The translations under genes were made by a program, and so were the position numbers. This document shows, one piece after another, positions 28,783 through 37,644 of a DNA stretch of 38,818 bases. This DNA is from an uncultured Pelagibacteraceae bacterium (GTDB taxonomy: Bacteria; Pseudomonadota; Alphaproteobacteria; Pelagibacterales; Pelagibacteraceae): NCBI GenBank assembly GCA_902552035.1, contig CACDFC010000011.1:1-38818 (forward strand), read 5' to 3'. Numbering within the stretch: position 1 is the first letter of the stretch; each line of letters opens with the position of its first letter. The notes below the pieces were generated by a model. It did not search any database. It was not told where the DNA came from and saw nothing but the letters and a program-made list of their open reading frames with translations.

Positions 28783-28819
28783 AGTGATCTTGATATGATT
28801 TAGCTCTATCAAGATCACT
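28783..28819. terminator. Intercistronic stem-loop between fbpA/small ORF and fbpB
   Basis: AGTGATCTTGATA (28783-28795) / TATCAAGATCACT (28807-28819): perfect 13-bp stem, 11-nt loop; no strong U-tract after it. Confidence 0.7.
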
Positions 28820-28852
28820 TTAGATTTTCATAATTATAAGGCGGATTATAAT

Positions 28853-30466
28853 ATGAGAAAAATAAATTTTTGGTACATTAGCTCGTTTTTAATCTCTTTT
28901 GTTGTTTTAATTCCAATTGCAACAGTTTCATTCAGCTTTTTTGAAGAAACCAGTAACTATTATCAAATATTAAAAGAGACTTTTCTTATTGAATATATTT
29001 TTAATTCAGTATCACTACTTGTTGGTGTTTTACTATTAACTTTTATATTTGGCACGGGCTCTGCTTATTTAGTTTCTTTTTATAATTTTCCTGGAAGTAA
29101 TTTTTTTAAGTGGGCATTGATACTTTCCTTTGCAGTTCCACCTTACATATACGCATATTCCTTATTTGCTTTCTTTGACAATTATGGAACTGCTTACTCT
29201 ATTTTAAAAAATTTATTTGGTGATGGAAATTATAATAAAATCATTCCTAAATTTGATGGTATGATAGGTGCTATACTATCTCTATCTTTTTCTTTGTTTG
29301 CTTATGTTTATATATTAGCTAGAGCTTCATTTTTATATCAATCACAAAATCTTATAGATTTAGGTAAAAATCTTGGTTTTTCTAAAAGTAAATCATTTAT
29401 TAATATTATTTTACCATCCGCTAGACCAGCCATTGTAGCGGGATTATCTTTAGTTGCTATGGAGACTTTGGCAGAATTTGGTGCTGTAGACTTCTTTTCA
29501 ATTAATACGCTTACAACAGGTATATATAATTCATGGATAACATTTGATGATTTAGCTTTTGCAAATCGATTATCATTCTTTTTGTTACTTTTTATATTTG
29601 CACTTTTCATATTAGAAAATATATCTCGAAAACAAGCAAGATATCATTCAAATATGTCTGGCGGTTTTAAAACAAAAGAAAAATACAATCTAAGTATGGG
29701 CAAGGGTATTGCTGCTTTTCTTTTTTGTTTTATAATATTTTTTTTAAGTTTTATCTTCCCATTTGGTCAAATGTTATATTGGACAATTTTATATTCAGAA
29801 AATATTTTAAATTCAGAAACAGTTGATCTTATATACAATACCTTATATTTAGTTTTTCTTTCTTGTTTAACTCTGATTATTCTTTCTTTTATATCAAACT
29901 ATGGAATGCGAATTTCAAAAAGCAAACCTTTAAATATATTAAACACTCTATCTATATCAGGTTACGCAATACCAGGTGTGATCCTAGCGATTGCGTACAT
30001 TACATTTATAGCTTGGTTTGATGAAAATATAATAAAAGTATATGATTTTCCTTCAATTAAAAAAATATTTTTTGGTTCAATTATTGGGCTAGTAATTGTT
30101 TACTTCATAAGATTTTATTCTCTAGCTTGCAATGGAATTAAATCTGGTTATGAAAAAATAAATGTGTCTGTTGACGAAAGCGCTTATTTACTAGGCTACT
30201 CAAAAACAAAAACCTTTATGAATATTCACATTCCTCATTTAAGAAATTCTGTTTTATTTGTTGGAATTTTAATCTCGCTTGAAATAATTAGAGAACTGCC
30301 GATTACCCTTATTTTGAGACCTTTTAATTTTGAAACTTTCGCTACTACTGCGTATATTTATGCGTCAGAAGACTTATTAGAAGCTGCAGCTGTTCCATCT
30401 TTATTTTTAATTTTAATTGCTAGTATATTTATTTTAATATCATCTAGGTATATATTAAGGGATTAA
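28853..30466 (+). CDS. fbpB: Iron(III) ABC transporter permease (two-module FbpB)
   Basis: 537 aa, ~12 TM; two BPD modules (NLGFSKSKSFINIILPSARPAIVAG and LLGYSKTKTFMNIHIPHLRNSVLF). Confidence 0.95.
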   Translation: MRKINFWYISSFLISFVVLIPIATVSFSFFEETSNYYQILKETFLIEYIFNSVSLLVGVLLLTFIFGTGSAYLVSFYNFPGSNFFKWALILSFAVPPYIYAYSLFAFFDNYGTAYSILKNLFGDGNYNKIIPKFDGMIGAILSLSFSLFAYVYILARASFLYQSQNLIDLGKNLGFSKSKSFINIILPSARPAIVAGLSLVAMETLAEFGAVDFFSINTLTTGIYNSWITFDDLAFANRLSFFLLLFIFALFILENISRKQARYHSNMSGGFKTKEKYNLSMGKGIAAFLFCFIIFFLSFIFPFGQMLYWTILYSENILNSETVDLIYNTLYLVFLSCLTLIILSFISNYGMRISKSKPLNILNTLSISGYAIPGVILAIAYITFIAWFDENIIKVYDFPSIKKIFFGSIIGLVIVYFIRFYSLACNGIKSGYEKINVSVDESAYLLGYSKTKTFMNIHIPHLRNSVLFVGILISLEIIRELPITLILRPFNFETFATTAYIYASEDLLEAAAVPSLFLILIASIFILISSRYILRD

Positions 30467-31524
30467 TGACAAAAAATTTTTTAGAAGTTGAGAACGTTAC
30501 ATTTGTTGCTGGAGGTAATAATAAAGTTAGCAATGTTTCATTTTCGATAGAAAAAGAGGGTGATGTTGTTTGCCTTCTTGGACCTTCTGGAATTGGAAAG
30601 ACAACTATATTAAGAACAATTGCTGGCCTGGAAAAAGTTAAAAAAGGAACAATACGTTTAAAAAATAAAATTATTTCATCGGAAAAAAAACATACTGAGC
30701 CTGAACTTCGAAATATTTCTTTATCATTTCAAGATAACTCCTTGTTTCCACACTATACTGTTGAAAAAAATATTTATTTAGGAGCTGAAAAAAAACTAAA
30801 TGGTAAAAAGAAAATTGATGACAAAAACTTAATTAAAATTTTAGATCTTGAAAAAATTCTAGATAAATATCCTCATCAAATTAGTTCAGGTGAAGCACAA
30901 AGAGCTTCTCTTGCCAGATCAATATTATTTCAGCCTGATTTATTATTATTAGATGAACCTCTATCTAATGTTGACCAAAGTTTTAAGGAAGAGATACAAG
31001 TACAATTAAAAAAGTTGCTCAAAAAGTTAAAGATTACAACAATTATTGTTACTCATGACTCTTATGAGGCTTTCTATTTAGGAAACAAATGTGGGATTAT
31101 ACTAGATGGCCAATTAAAGCAATTTGATGAACCATATAACGTTTATCATTTCCCCAACTCTGTTGAAGTTGTTAATTTTTTAAATAGAGGAATACTTATT
31201 CCAGCTAAAGTTACAGGTGAAAATAGTCTAGAAAATAAAGATCTAGGAACAATCAAGGGTAATTTTATAAAGCATTATCCAAAAGGATCTGATGTGCAAT
31301 TACTATTGCAACCTGAGGACTTAGAACATGATGATAAGAGTAATTTAAAATTAGAGGTTGTTGATAGAAAGTTTAGAGGAACAAGCTTCATTTATACATT
31401 AAGAACTTTAAGCAAAATGTTAATTCCTGTATTTGTTCACTCGCATCATATTCATCAACATGAAGTTGATGAAAAATTTGGAATCAAACGTCCAATTATC
31501 ATTGAACACATTGTTTGTTTTTAG
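30466..31524 (+). CDS. fbpC: Iron(III) ABC transporter ATP-binding protein
   Basis: Walker A LLGPSGIGKTT, signature ISSGEAQRASLARSIL, Walker B LLLLDEPLSNVD, C-terminal TOBE-like region. Confidence 0.95.
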   Translation: MTKNFLEVENVTFVAGGNNKVSNVSFSIEKEGDVVCLLGPSGIGKTTILRTIAGLEKVKKGTIRLKNKIISSEKKHTEPELRNISLSFQDNSLFPHYTVEKNIYLGAEKKLNGKKKIDDKNLIKILDLEKILDKYPHQISSGEAQRASLARSILFQPDLLLLDEPLSNVDQSFKEEIQVQLKKLLKKLKITTIIVTHDSYEAFYLGNKCGIILDGQLKQFDEPYNVYHFPNSVEVVNFLNRGILIPAKVTGENSLENKDLGTIKGNFIKHYPKGSDVQLLLQPEDLEHDDKSNLKLEVVDRKFRGTSFIYTLRTLSKMLIPVFVHSHHIHQHEVDEKFGIKRPIIIEHIVCF

Positions 31525-31527
31525 TAT

Positions 31528-31968
31528 CTATTTTTCTAAAGAAGATAACTTTTTTTTTAATTTACTTGATAAACTATTAAACCATTCACGTTCCTTACCT
31601 GAGGCTGGTAAAACTGCACCATATTCAATCATTTGGGATGGTGGTAAATCTACAATGTAAACCCATACTTGGGTTTCGTCGAGCTTAGATTTTCTAATTA
31701 AAATATTTCTTAAGTCCGCTATTAGTTTATCTTTGACTTTTTTAGATCTACCGGCTCTTATCTGCCCATGTAAAAAAAGAGATGGTTCTTTTACCTTTTT
31801 TCCACCCATAAAGTGATCAGTATTTTTTGTTTTATTAAATATTACTTGTGCAAAATAAGTATTCGCTCCTGTAACAACGTTATGAATTTTAGTAATGCCC
31901 TTTGCTAACTCATTTTTTTGCTTTGATTTCAAGCTAAAGTTTGAATTAATGACTGTGTATGTTGGCAT
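31528..31968 (-). CDS. Tautomerase superfamily protein, cis-CaaD/Cg10062-like
   Basis: N-terminal MP; with Pro as residue 1 the protein has His28, Arg70, Arg73, Tyr103 and Glu114, the catalytic set of cis-3-chloroacrylic acid dehalogenase. Confidence 0.85.
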   Translation of the reverse strand: MPTYTVINSNFSLKSKQKNELAKGITKIHNVVTGANTYFAQVIFNKTKNTDHFMGGKKVKEPSLFLHGQIRAGRSKKVKDKLIADLRNILIRKSKLDETQVWVYIVDLPPSQMIEYGAVLPASGKEREWFNSLSSKLKKKLSSLEK

Positions 31969-32020
31969 AGGAATTTAAAATCTACTATCAATAATTTTAA
32001 TTTTCAATTATATTATTAAT

Positions 32021-32083
32021 AAGGGGTGTCATAATAGACTGAGAATATACCCTCAAAACCTGTCCGATAATTCAGAAAGGGAG
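32021..32083 (+). promoter_or_regulatory. TPP (thi-box) riboswitch with minimised P3
   Basis: AAGGGGTGTCATAATAGACTGAGAATATACCCTCAAAACCTGTCCGATAATTCAGAAAGGGAGAC: conserved CTGAGA, ACCCT, ACCTG, CCGATAAT, AAGGGA elements; 3' end abuts the ATG at 32087. Confidence 0.93.
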
Positions 32084-32086
32084 ACA

Positions 32087-33517
32087 ATGGAGAGTTTAAA
32101 TTTACTATCACAACAATCGGCCATATTATTAATTTTATCTTTAAGTTTCATATTTGTATTATTTGGAATAATTTATTCAAATAAATTTAAAGGAATAAAT
32201 AATTATTTGGTTGCTAATAGATCAGTAGGAGTCTTTTCTTTATCAACAAGCTTGGTTGCTTCTGCTCTAGGTGCTTGGATTCTATTTGGACCAGCCTCAG
32301 CTGCAACATGGGGAGGTATCGGAGCTGTAATTGGATATTCGTTAGGTACAGCTTTCCCTTTTTTCATTTTGATTTATTTAGGTGAAAAATTTAGAAAAGT
32401 ATATCCAGAAGGAAAAACTTTAACTCAAATTATAAGAGTAAAGTTTGGTAAAAAATTATTTAAGTTAATTTTATTTTTATCAATTTTTTACATGACCATA
32501 TTTTTAATAGCAGAACTAACTGCTGTTTCAATTTTAATAAAATATATTTCTGGAGTTGATTTATGGATTACAGCTTTGATTGTTATATCTAGTTCTCTGA
32601 TTTATATATTACGTGGTGGATTAAGAGCATCAATTTTCACCGACAATATTCAGTTTATTATTATTGGGATATTATTGTTAATTGGATTTAGTTATTTAAT
32701 CCAATTTAATGCTAATGAGTTTAATTTTGAATATATAAAAATAAACAAACCTTATTTATTAGATACTAAATATTTACCAAACTTTACCGCAGGGTTAACT
32801 TTTTTCATTGCAGTTGCTGCAACCAATTTATTCCACCAAGGTAATTGGCAGCGCGTCTATGCAGCGAAAGATAATAAAGTTTTAAAGAAAAGTTTAGTAA
32901 TTTCATTTTTAATTACAATTCCAGTTGTGTTTTTAATGGGCTTTAGTGGTCTTATTGCAGTATCAAGTGACAGCAAAGTTATTCCTGATTTAGCTTTCTT
33001 TTCTCTTTTACTTAAAGAACAAACTATATCTCTATCAATTATAATTATTATTTTAGGAATATCTTTAACTATAAGCAGTATAGATACTCTTATAAATGCA
33101 ATTTCAAGCTTAGTAGTAGTAGATGGTAAAAGTTTTTTTATTTCAAAAATAGACTATTTAGTATTCTCTAAATATATTATCATACTACTCTCAATTATAG
33201 CATTTATTGTTGCTTCAAAAGGATTAAGTATTTTGTATCTATTTTTACTTGCAGATCTTTTCTGCTGTTCAGCTGTCTTAACAATTTTTTATAGCTTTTA
33301 TAATAAACAGATCAAGGAAAAGAATGCATATATATCTATTATAGTTGGACTTACTTGTGGATTATTATTGTTTCCAAGTACAGATTTTTCTAATTCTATT
33401 TTAATTGGGATTTTGTTTCCACATGACTTTTTTCCTGCATTTATGTCACAGTCTTTACTATTTATGTCATTTTTAGTCGCTACTTTTGTTCCATATCTAA
33501 CTTGGAAAATAAAATAA
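32087..33517 (+). CDS. thiV: Sodium:solute symporter (SSS) family transporter, ThiV-like putative thiamin-precursor (HMP) transporter
   Basis: 476 aa, multi-TM SSS (RSVGVFSLSTSLVASALGAWILFGPASAATWGGIGAVIGYSLG; HQGNWQRVYAAK); located under a TPP riboswitch. Confidence 0.88.
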   Translation: MESLNLLSQQSAILLILSLSFIFVLFGIIYSNKFKGINNYLVANRSVGVFSLSTSLVASALGAWILFGPASAATWGGIGAVIGYSLGTAFPFFILIYLGEKFRKVYPEGKTLTQIIRVKFGKKLFKLILFLSIFYMTIFLIAELTAVSILIKYISGVDLWITALIVISSSLIYILRGGLRASIFTDNIQFIIIGILLLIGFSYLIQFNANEFNFEYIKINKPYLLDTKYLPNFTAGLTFFIAVAATNLFHQGNWQRVYAAKDNKVLKKSLVISFLITIPVVFLMGFSGLIAVSSDSKVIPDLAFFSLLLKEQTISLSIIIIILGISLTISSIDTLINAISSLVVVDGKSFFISKIDYLVFSKYIIILLSIIAFIVASKGLSILYLFLLADLFCCSAVLTIFYSFYNKQIKEKNAYISIIVGLTCGLLLFPSTDFSNSILIGILFPHDFFPAFMSQSLLFMSFLVATFVPYLTWKIK

Positions 33518-33535
33518 AATGATTACAATTATTAA

Positions 33536-34645
33536 ATGCTTAATTTTATAATACCTTTCATAGTATTAATATTAGTAGTGGTTTTCATTCATGAATACGG
33601 TCATTACTATTTTGCTAAAAAATATGGTGTAGGGGTGACAGATTTTTCTATTGGTTTTGGTAAAGAAATTTTTGGTTGGAATGATAAGTCTGGTACGAGA
33701 TGGAAAATATGCATGATCCCGTTAGGTGGATATGTAAAGTTTTTTGGTGATCGCAATGTTTTTTCTCAAAGTGACCAAGAAGAATTAATCAAACAATATA
33801 ATGAAAAAGATAGAGAAAAACTGTTTGTTCTAAAGCCGCTATACCAGAGATCCCTTATTGTTGCAGCAGGCCCTATTGCAAATTTTATTCTAGCAGCTGT
33901 AATTTTTTGTTTTATATACATGTTTGTGGGCAAGGACTTTACTCCAGCAGTTATAAGTGAAGTTCAAAAAGATAGTCCTGCAGAAATTTCTGGAATGAAA
34001 AATAACGATATTATACTTGAAATAAATAATACTAAAGTGAAAAGTATACTAGACGTTTCAAAGCTAATAATGATGTCTACTTCAGAAACTATAGATTTTA
34101 AATTATTACGTTACGATCAAAATATTTCTTTAAAAGTAAAACCAAACGTGATTGAGGCTGAAGATAATTTAGGCAATAAGGTAAAGAAAAGAATTATAGG
34201 TATTAAACTTGGTACAGAAAATACCCAAATAAATCATAAAAAACTTAATCCAATAAAAGCCATTTACTACTCGTTAAATGAAGTATATTTTGTCTCTATT
34301 TCTTCATTAAAATATCTTGGCTCTATGCTAACTGGAAAAGGAGATAGTTCTCAATTAGGTGGTCCAATTAGAATAGCCAAAATAACTGGACAAGTAGCAG
34401 AATTTGGAATTGTACCATTCCTAAGCATCATGGCATATATTTCAATAAGCTTAGGTTTAGTAAATTTATTCCCTATTCCATTACTTGATGGTGGACATTT
34501 AATGTTTTACGGATTTGAAAAAATATTAGGAAGACCTTTAAGTCAAAAAACTCAGGAAGGTTTTTTTCGAATCGGAATGTTTTTATTATTATCTTTAATG
34601 TTTTTTGCTACGTTTAATGATCTAAAAGATTTAGGTTTATTTTAA
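33536..34645 (+). CDS. rseP: Site-2 family membrane zinc metalloprotease
   Basis: HEYGHYYFAKKYGV (HExxH), PDZ region (PAEISGMKNNDIILEINNTKV), NLFPIPLLDGGHLMFYGFEKILGRPLS. Confidence 0.95.
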   Translation: MLNFIIPFIVLILVVVFIHEYGHYYFAKKYGVGVTDFSIGFGKEIFGWNDKSGTRWKICMIPLGGYVKFFGDRNVFSQSDQEELIKQYNEKDREKLFVLKPLYQRSLIVAAGPIANFILAAVIFCFIYMFVGKDFTPAVISEVQKDSPAEISGMKNNDIILEINNTKVKSILDVSKLIMMSTSETIDFKLLRYDQNISLKVKPNVIEAEDNLGNKVKKRIIGIKLGTENTQINHKKLNPIKAIYYSLNEVYFVSISSLKYLGSMLTGKGDSSQLGGPIRIAKITGQVAEFGIVPFLSIMAYISISLGLVNLFPIPLLDGGHLMFYGFEKILGRPLSQKTQEGFFRIGMFLLLSLMFFATFNDLKDLGLF

Positions 34646-34738
34646 AGGGTTTTTAGACATAAAAAAAAGTAAGTAAAATCAACGTTTTTTTTACACTATA
34701 TATTGTATGAAAAACTTACCCACATACTAAAAAAAAGC

Positions 34739-34772
34739 TTGAAAAATAAAGGATTTTGTTAACTATGATAAT
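34739..34772 (+). promoter_or_regulatory. Possible sigma70-like promoter for the HU gene
   Basis: TTGAAA (34739-34744), 19-bp spacer, TATGAT (34764-34769) upstream of the ORF at 34796. Confidence 0.35.
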
Positions 34773-34795
34773 TAACCTTTAAAACCGGAGCTAAA

Positions 34796-35071
34796 ATGAA
34801 CAAAAAACAATTAGTGGCTAAGTTGGCTGGTTCTTTAAATCAAAGTAAAGCTGACGCTGAGCGTACTTTTGACACTATTACCAACACAATACTGGATGCT
34901 TTAAAAGGCGATGATTCAGTTAAAATTGCGGGTTTTGGTACATATAAAGTAGCCAAGAGAAAAGCTAGAATCGGACGTAATCCAAGAACTGGAGAACAGA
35001 TTCAAATAGCTGCATCGCAAAAAGTTAAGTTTTTGCCAGCAAAAGCACTTAAAGAAATTTTTAACAAATAA
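34796..35071 (+). CDS. hupB: DNA-binding protein HU
   Basis: MNKKQLVAKLAGSLNQSKADAERTFDTI...VKIAGFGTYKVAKRKARIGRNPRTGEQIQIAASQKVKFLPAKALK. Confidence 0.96.
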   Translation: MNKKQLVAKLAGSLNQSKADAERTFDTITNTILDALKGDDSVKIAGFGTYKVAKRKARIGRNPRTGEQIQIAASQKVKFLPAKALKEIFNK

Positions 35072-35080
35072 ATTCTTTTA

Positions 35081-35118
35081 AACAGCCTTTATTATAACAA
35101 AATATAGTAAAGGCTGTT
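35081..35118. terminator. Terminator hairpin after HU
   Basis: AACAGCCTTTA (35081-35091) / TAAAGGCTGTT (35108-35118), 11-bp perfect stem. Confidence 0.75.
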
Positions 35119-35191
35119 AGTGTATGCAAATACCGCATAACTAGTTTATTCATTCAACATTAGTTATTTAAAATATCAAAAATTATAAATG

Positions 35192-35218
35192 ACTCTCTTA
35201 ATTAAACACGAAGGGAGT
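35192..35218 (+). promoter_or_regulatory. Hairpin occluding the amtB Shine-Dalgarno
   Basis: ACTCTCTT (35192-35199) pairs with AAGGGAGT (35211-35218; one G.U), which contains the SD 4 nt before the ATG at 35223. Confidence 0.5.
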
Positions 35219-35222
35219 TTAT

Positions 35223-36515
35223 ATGAAGAAACTATTAAAGATGTTAACGGGCTTCTCACTTGGTTTGTTAATATTTTCAGCGCCAGCACAAGCAGCGACA
35301 ACAGTTTCTGCTGAAGTTGGCTTTATTTTTAATACTTTCCTTTTCTTAGTTTGTGGATTTTTAGTCATGTTCATGGCAGCAGGATTCGCAATGCTTGAAT
35401 CAGGAATGGTAACATCAAAAAGTGTATCAGTTATTTGCGCTAAGAATATAGGATTGTTTTCAATAGCCGGAATTATGTTTTGGTTAGTTGGATATAATCT
35501 TGCATATGGTATACCAGAGGGTGGATACATTGGTAAATTTATACCATGGTCAGACTCTAGTAAATTAGAGACAGGTTATTCTGCTGGATCTGATTGGTAT
35601 TTCCAAATGGTTTTCTGTGCAACGACTGTTTCAATCGTATCAGGTACATTAGCTGAAAGAATTAAATTGTGGCCGTTCTTTTTATTCGCTGCAATTTTAT
35701 CAGGAATAATTTATCCAATTGTCATGGGATGGCAGTGGGGTGGAGGCTGGTTAGCAGCTAGAGGTTTTTCAGACTTTGCTGGATCAACTCTTGTACACTC
35801 AACTGGAGGTGCTGCAGCATTAGCAGGTGCAATTCTTTTAGGACCTAGAATAGGTAGATTTAAAAAGAAAGGTGAACCTGCACCATTAAAACCTTTTGCC
35901 GCTTCATCAATTCCATTAGTCACAATCGGAGTATTTATTTTATGGCTAGGTTGGTTTGGATTTAACGGTGGATCACAATTAGCAATGGGAACTTTTGATG
36001 ATGCAGTAGCTGTTTCAAAAATTTTCATCAATACTAATCTTGCAGCGTGTGGTGGAGTAATGGCTGCAGCAATTGTAACTAGATTAGCTGTTGGTAAAAC
36101 AGATGTTGTGCAAATGTTAAATGGAGCTATTGGTGGTTTAGTAGCAATTACTGCGGAACCATTAATGCCATCTCCAATAGCAGCAATTTTAATAGGTGCT
36201 GTAGGTGGAGTAATTGTTGTTTATGGAACAAAATTACTTTTCGCGCTTTCAATAGACGATGTAGTTGGAGCAGTACCAGCTCACTTGTTTGCTGGAATTT
36301 GGGGAACACTTGCTGTGCCAATAACAAATTCAGGTGCAAAATTTGGAACGCAACTTTTAGGAGTGATTTCAATAAATGTGTTTGTGTTTGTTGTAGCATT
36401 TATAGTGTGGGCAATTATGAAAAATACTTTTGGTATAAGGTTAAGTAAAGAGGCTGAACTTAAAGGTACAGACGTTACTGAAACTGGAGTAATTGCATAC
36501 GCAATAAGAGATTAA
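35223..36515 (+). CDS. amtB: Ammonium transporter
   Basis: FMAAGFAMLESGMVTSKSV...KNIG; WGGGWLA; DFAGSTLVHSTGGAAALAGAILLGPR; PAHLFAGIWGTLAVP. Confidence 0.97.
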   Translation: MKKLLKMLTGFSLGLLIFSAPAQAATTVSAEVGFIFNTFLFLVCGFLVMFMAAGFAMLESGMVTSKSVSVICAKNIGLFSIAGIMFWLVGYNLAYGIPEGGYIGKFIPWSDSSKLETGYSAGSDWYFQMVFCATTVSIVSGTLAERIKLWPFFLFAAILSGIIYPIVMGWQWGGGWLAARGFSDFAGSTLVHSTGGAAALAGAILLGPRIGRFKKKGEPAPLKPFAASSIPLVTIGVFILWLGWFGFNGGSQLAMGTFDDAVAVSKIFINTNLAACGGVMAAAIVTRLAVGKTDVVQMLNGAIGGLVAITAEPLMPSPIAAILIGAVGGVIVVYGTKLLFALSIDDVVGAVPAHLFAGIWGTLAVPITNSGAKFGTQLLGVISINVFVFVVAFIVWAIMKNTFGIRLSKEAELKGTDVTETGVIAYAIRD

Positions 36516-36532
36516 CATTAGTTAGTTAATAT

Positions 36533-36590
36533 GGGGACCCTTTGTAACTCCTTTATGATGTCTAAAGAAGCTCATTAACAAAGGGTCCCC
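36533..36590. terminator. Bidirectional terminator between convergent amtB and glycosyltransferase-like gene
   Basis: GGGGACCCTTTGT (36533-36545) / ACAAAGGGTCCCC (36578-36590), 13-bp perfect GC-rich stem in an AT-rich genome. Confidence 0.85.
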
Positions 36591-37625
36591 CTAAAATTTA
36601 AATTCGTTCTCCTCCCAAACTTGTTTCCAGTTAAAATTAGGTGGCAATCCATAAACTGAATTAATATTTGTACAATGCATCGCTAATGATGGAATTGGGC
36701 TAAAACAATACTCTTTCTCATATATTTTATGTAGTGGCTTTTCAAATGGATAATGCTCATATTTACACATACCTGTTAATTCAGAGAAATACTTTTTTAG
36801 AAGAGTATTGCTAGTCAAAAAAGTACATAATGTTTGATTAACTCTTCTCCAGTGAAATTTGTCACCTAAAAGTATACTTGTAGGTTCAGTCTCATTATAA
36901 AGATATGGATAATCAGCAGGACAGAGAAATAGCTCATTATTTAATTGTGTAGCTAACTTTTCATAAGCCAATACCATTTCTAAAATACTTTCTTTTGAAT
37001 GAATATAATCATCCTCAACGAAATATATTAAATCGTTGAAGGTTTTACCTAATTCTAAAGATTGATTAATATTAGACATATTAGATAATTGATTGACATG
37101 AACTTTTTTATTTTCCTCATTGGTTTCTTTAATTTGATTTTTGTATTTATTAAAATCTAAATCAACTATAGTTGATTTAATATCCGCCTCTTTCAAAATC
37201 GATTTAAATATATCTATAATTTTTTTTTCTGATTTATGGTCTATTATAGTGATTGAAATTGGTATATTTTTTAACTTATCTTTAGAAAATTTGATTGCAT
37301 TTATAATAGATTTTAATGTACTTAAGGAATATATAAATTTTTCTTTTTCAAATAATCTTTCTTTAGATTGAGATAACATTTTTACTGATGCGCATGTTCT
37401 TATAATAATATCAAGAGATTTTACTGGTCTTTGTATTTTAACAACCCCATGAGGTATTGTTATAGATTTTTTTCCTTGAATTGAGATATAGCCATCCCCA
37501 CTCTCATTTGAAACAGGTAAAAATAAATTACTTTGATCAATAATTTCATATCCGAGTAGTCTACAAATTTTTACAAATATTTTATGAAGTACAGTTTTTT
37601 TTCGTTTAATTTTTATTTGTTTCAT
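36591..37625 (-). CDS. Glycosyltransferase-like protein (GT-A/GT2-like)
   Basis: LDIIIRTC..., LKNIPISITIIDHKS, LIYFVEDDYIHSKESILEMVLAYEKL (DxD-like), ...WRRVNQTLCTFLTSN. Confidence 0.65.
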   Translation of the reverse strand: MKQIKIKRKKTVLHKIFVKICRLLGYEIIDQSNLFLPVSNESGDGYISIQGKKSITIPHGVVKIQRPVKSLDIIIRTCASVKMLSQSKERLFEKEKFIYSLSTLKSIINAIKFSKDKLKNIPISITIIDHKSEKKIIDIFKSILKEADIKSTIVDLDFNKYKNQIKETNEENKKVHVNQLSNMSNINQSLELGKTFNDLIYFVEDDYIHSKESILEMVLAYEKLATQLNNELFLCPADYPYLYNETEPTSILLGDKFHWRRVNQTLCTFLTSNTLLKKYFSELTGMCKYEHYPFEKPLHKIYEKEYCFSPIPSLAMHCTNINSVYGLPPNFNWKQVWEENEFKF

Positions 37626-37644
37626 ATAGAATGTCTATAATATA

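Noticed and set aside
28636-28818. Minus-strand ORF 28636..28818
   Set aside because: Overlaps the Cys-motif small ORF and the hairpin; no SD or family signal.
29338-29610. Minus-strand ORF within fbpB
   Set aside because: Antisense shadow of a clear permease.
31433-31660. Plus-strand ORF 31433..31660
   Set aside because: Out of frame with fbpC and antisense to the tautomerase gene; no motif.
34646-34740. Possible long-loop stem GTAAGT...ACTTAC between rseP and HU
   Set aside because: Only 6 bp with a ~50-nt loop; expected by chance in AT-rich DNA.
35219-36399. Minus-strand ORFs antisense to amtB (35219..35530, 35711..36031, 36148..36399)
   Set aside because: Shadow frames of a strongly coding gene; Leu/Gln-rich or Ala/Pro-rich artefacts.
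37141-37371. Plus-strand ORF 37141..37371
   Set aside because: Antisense to the glycosyltransferase-like gene, no supporting motif.
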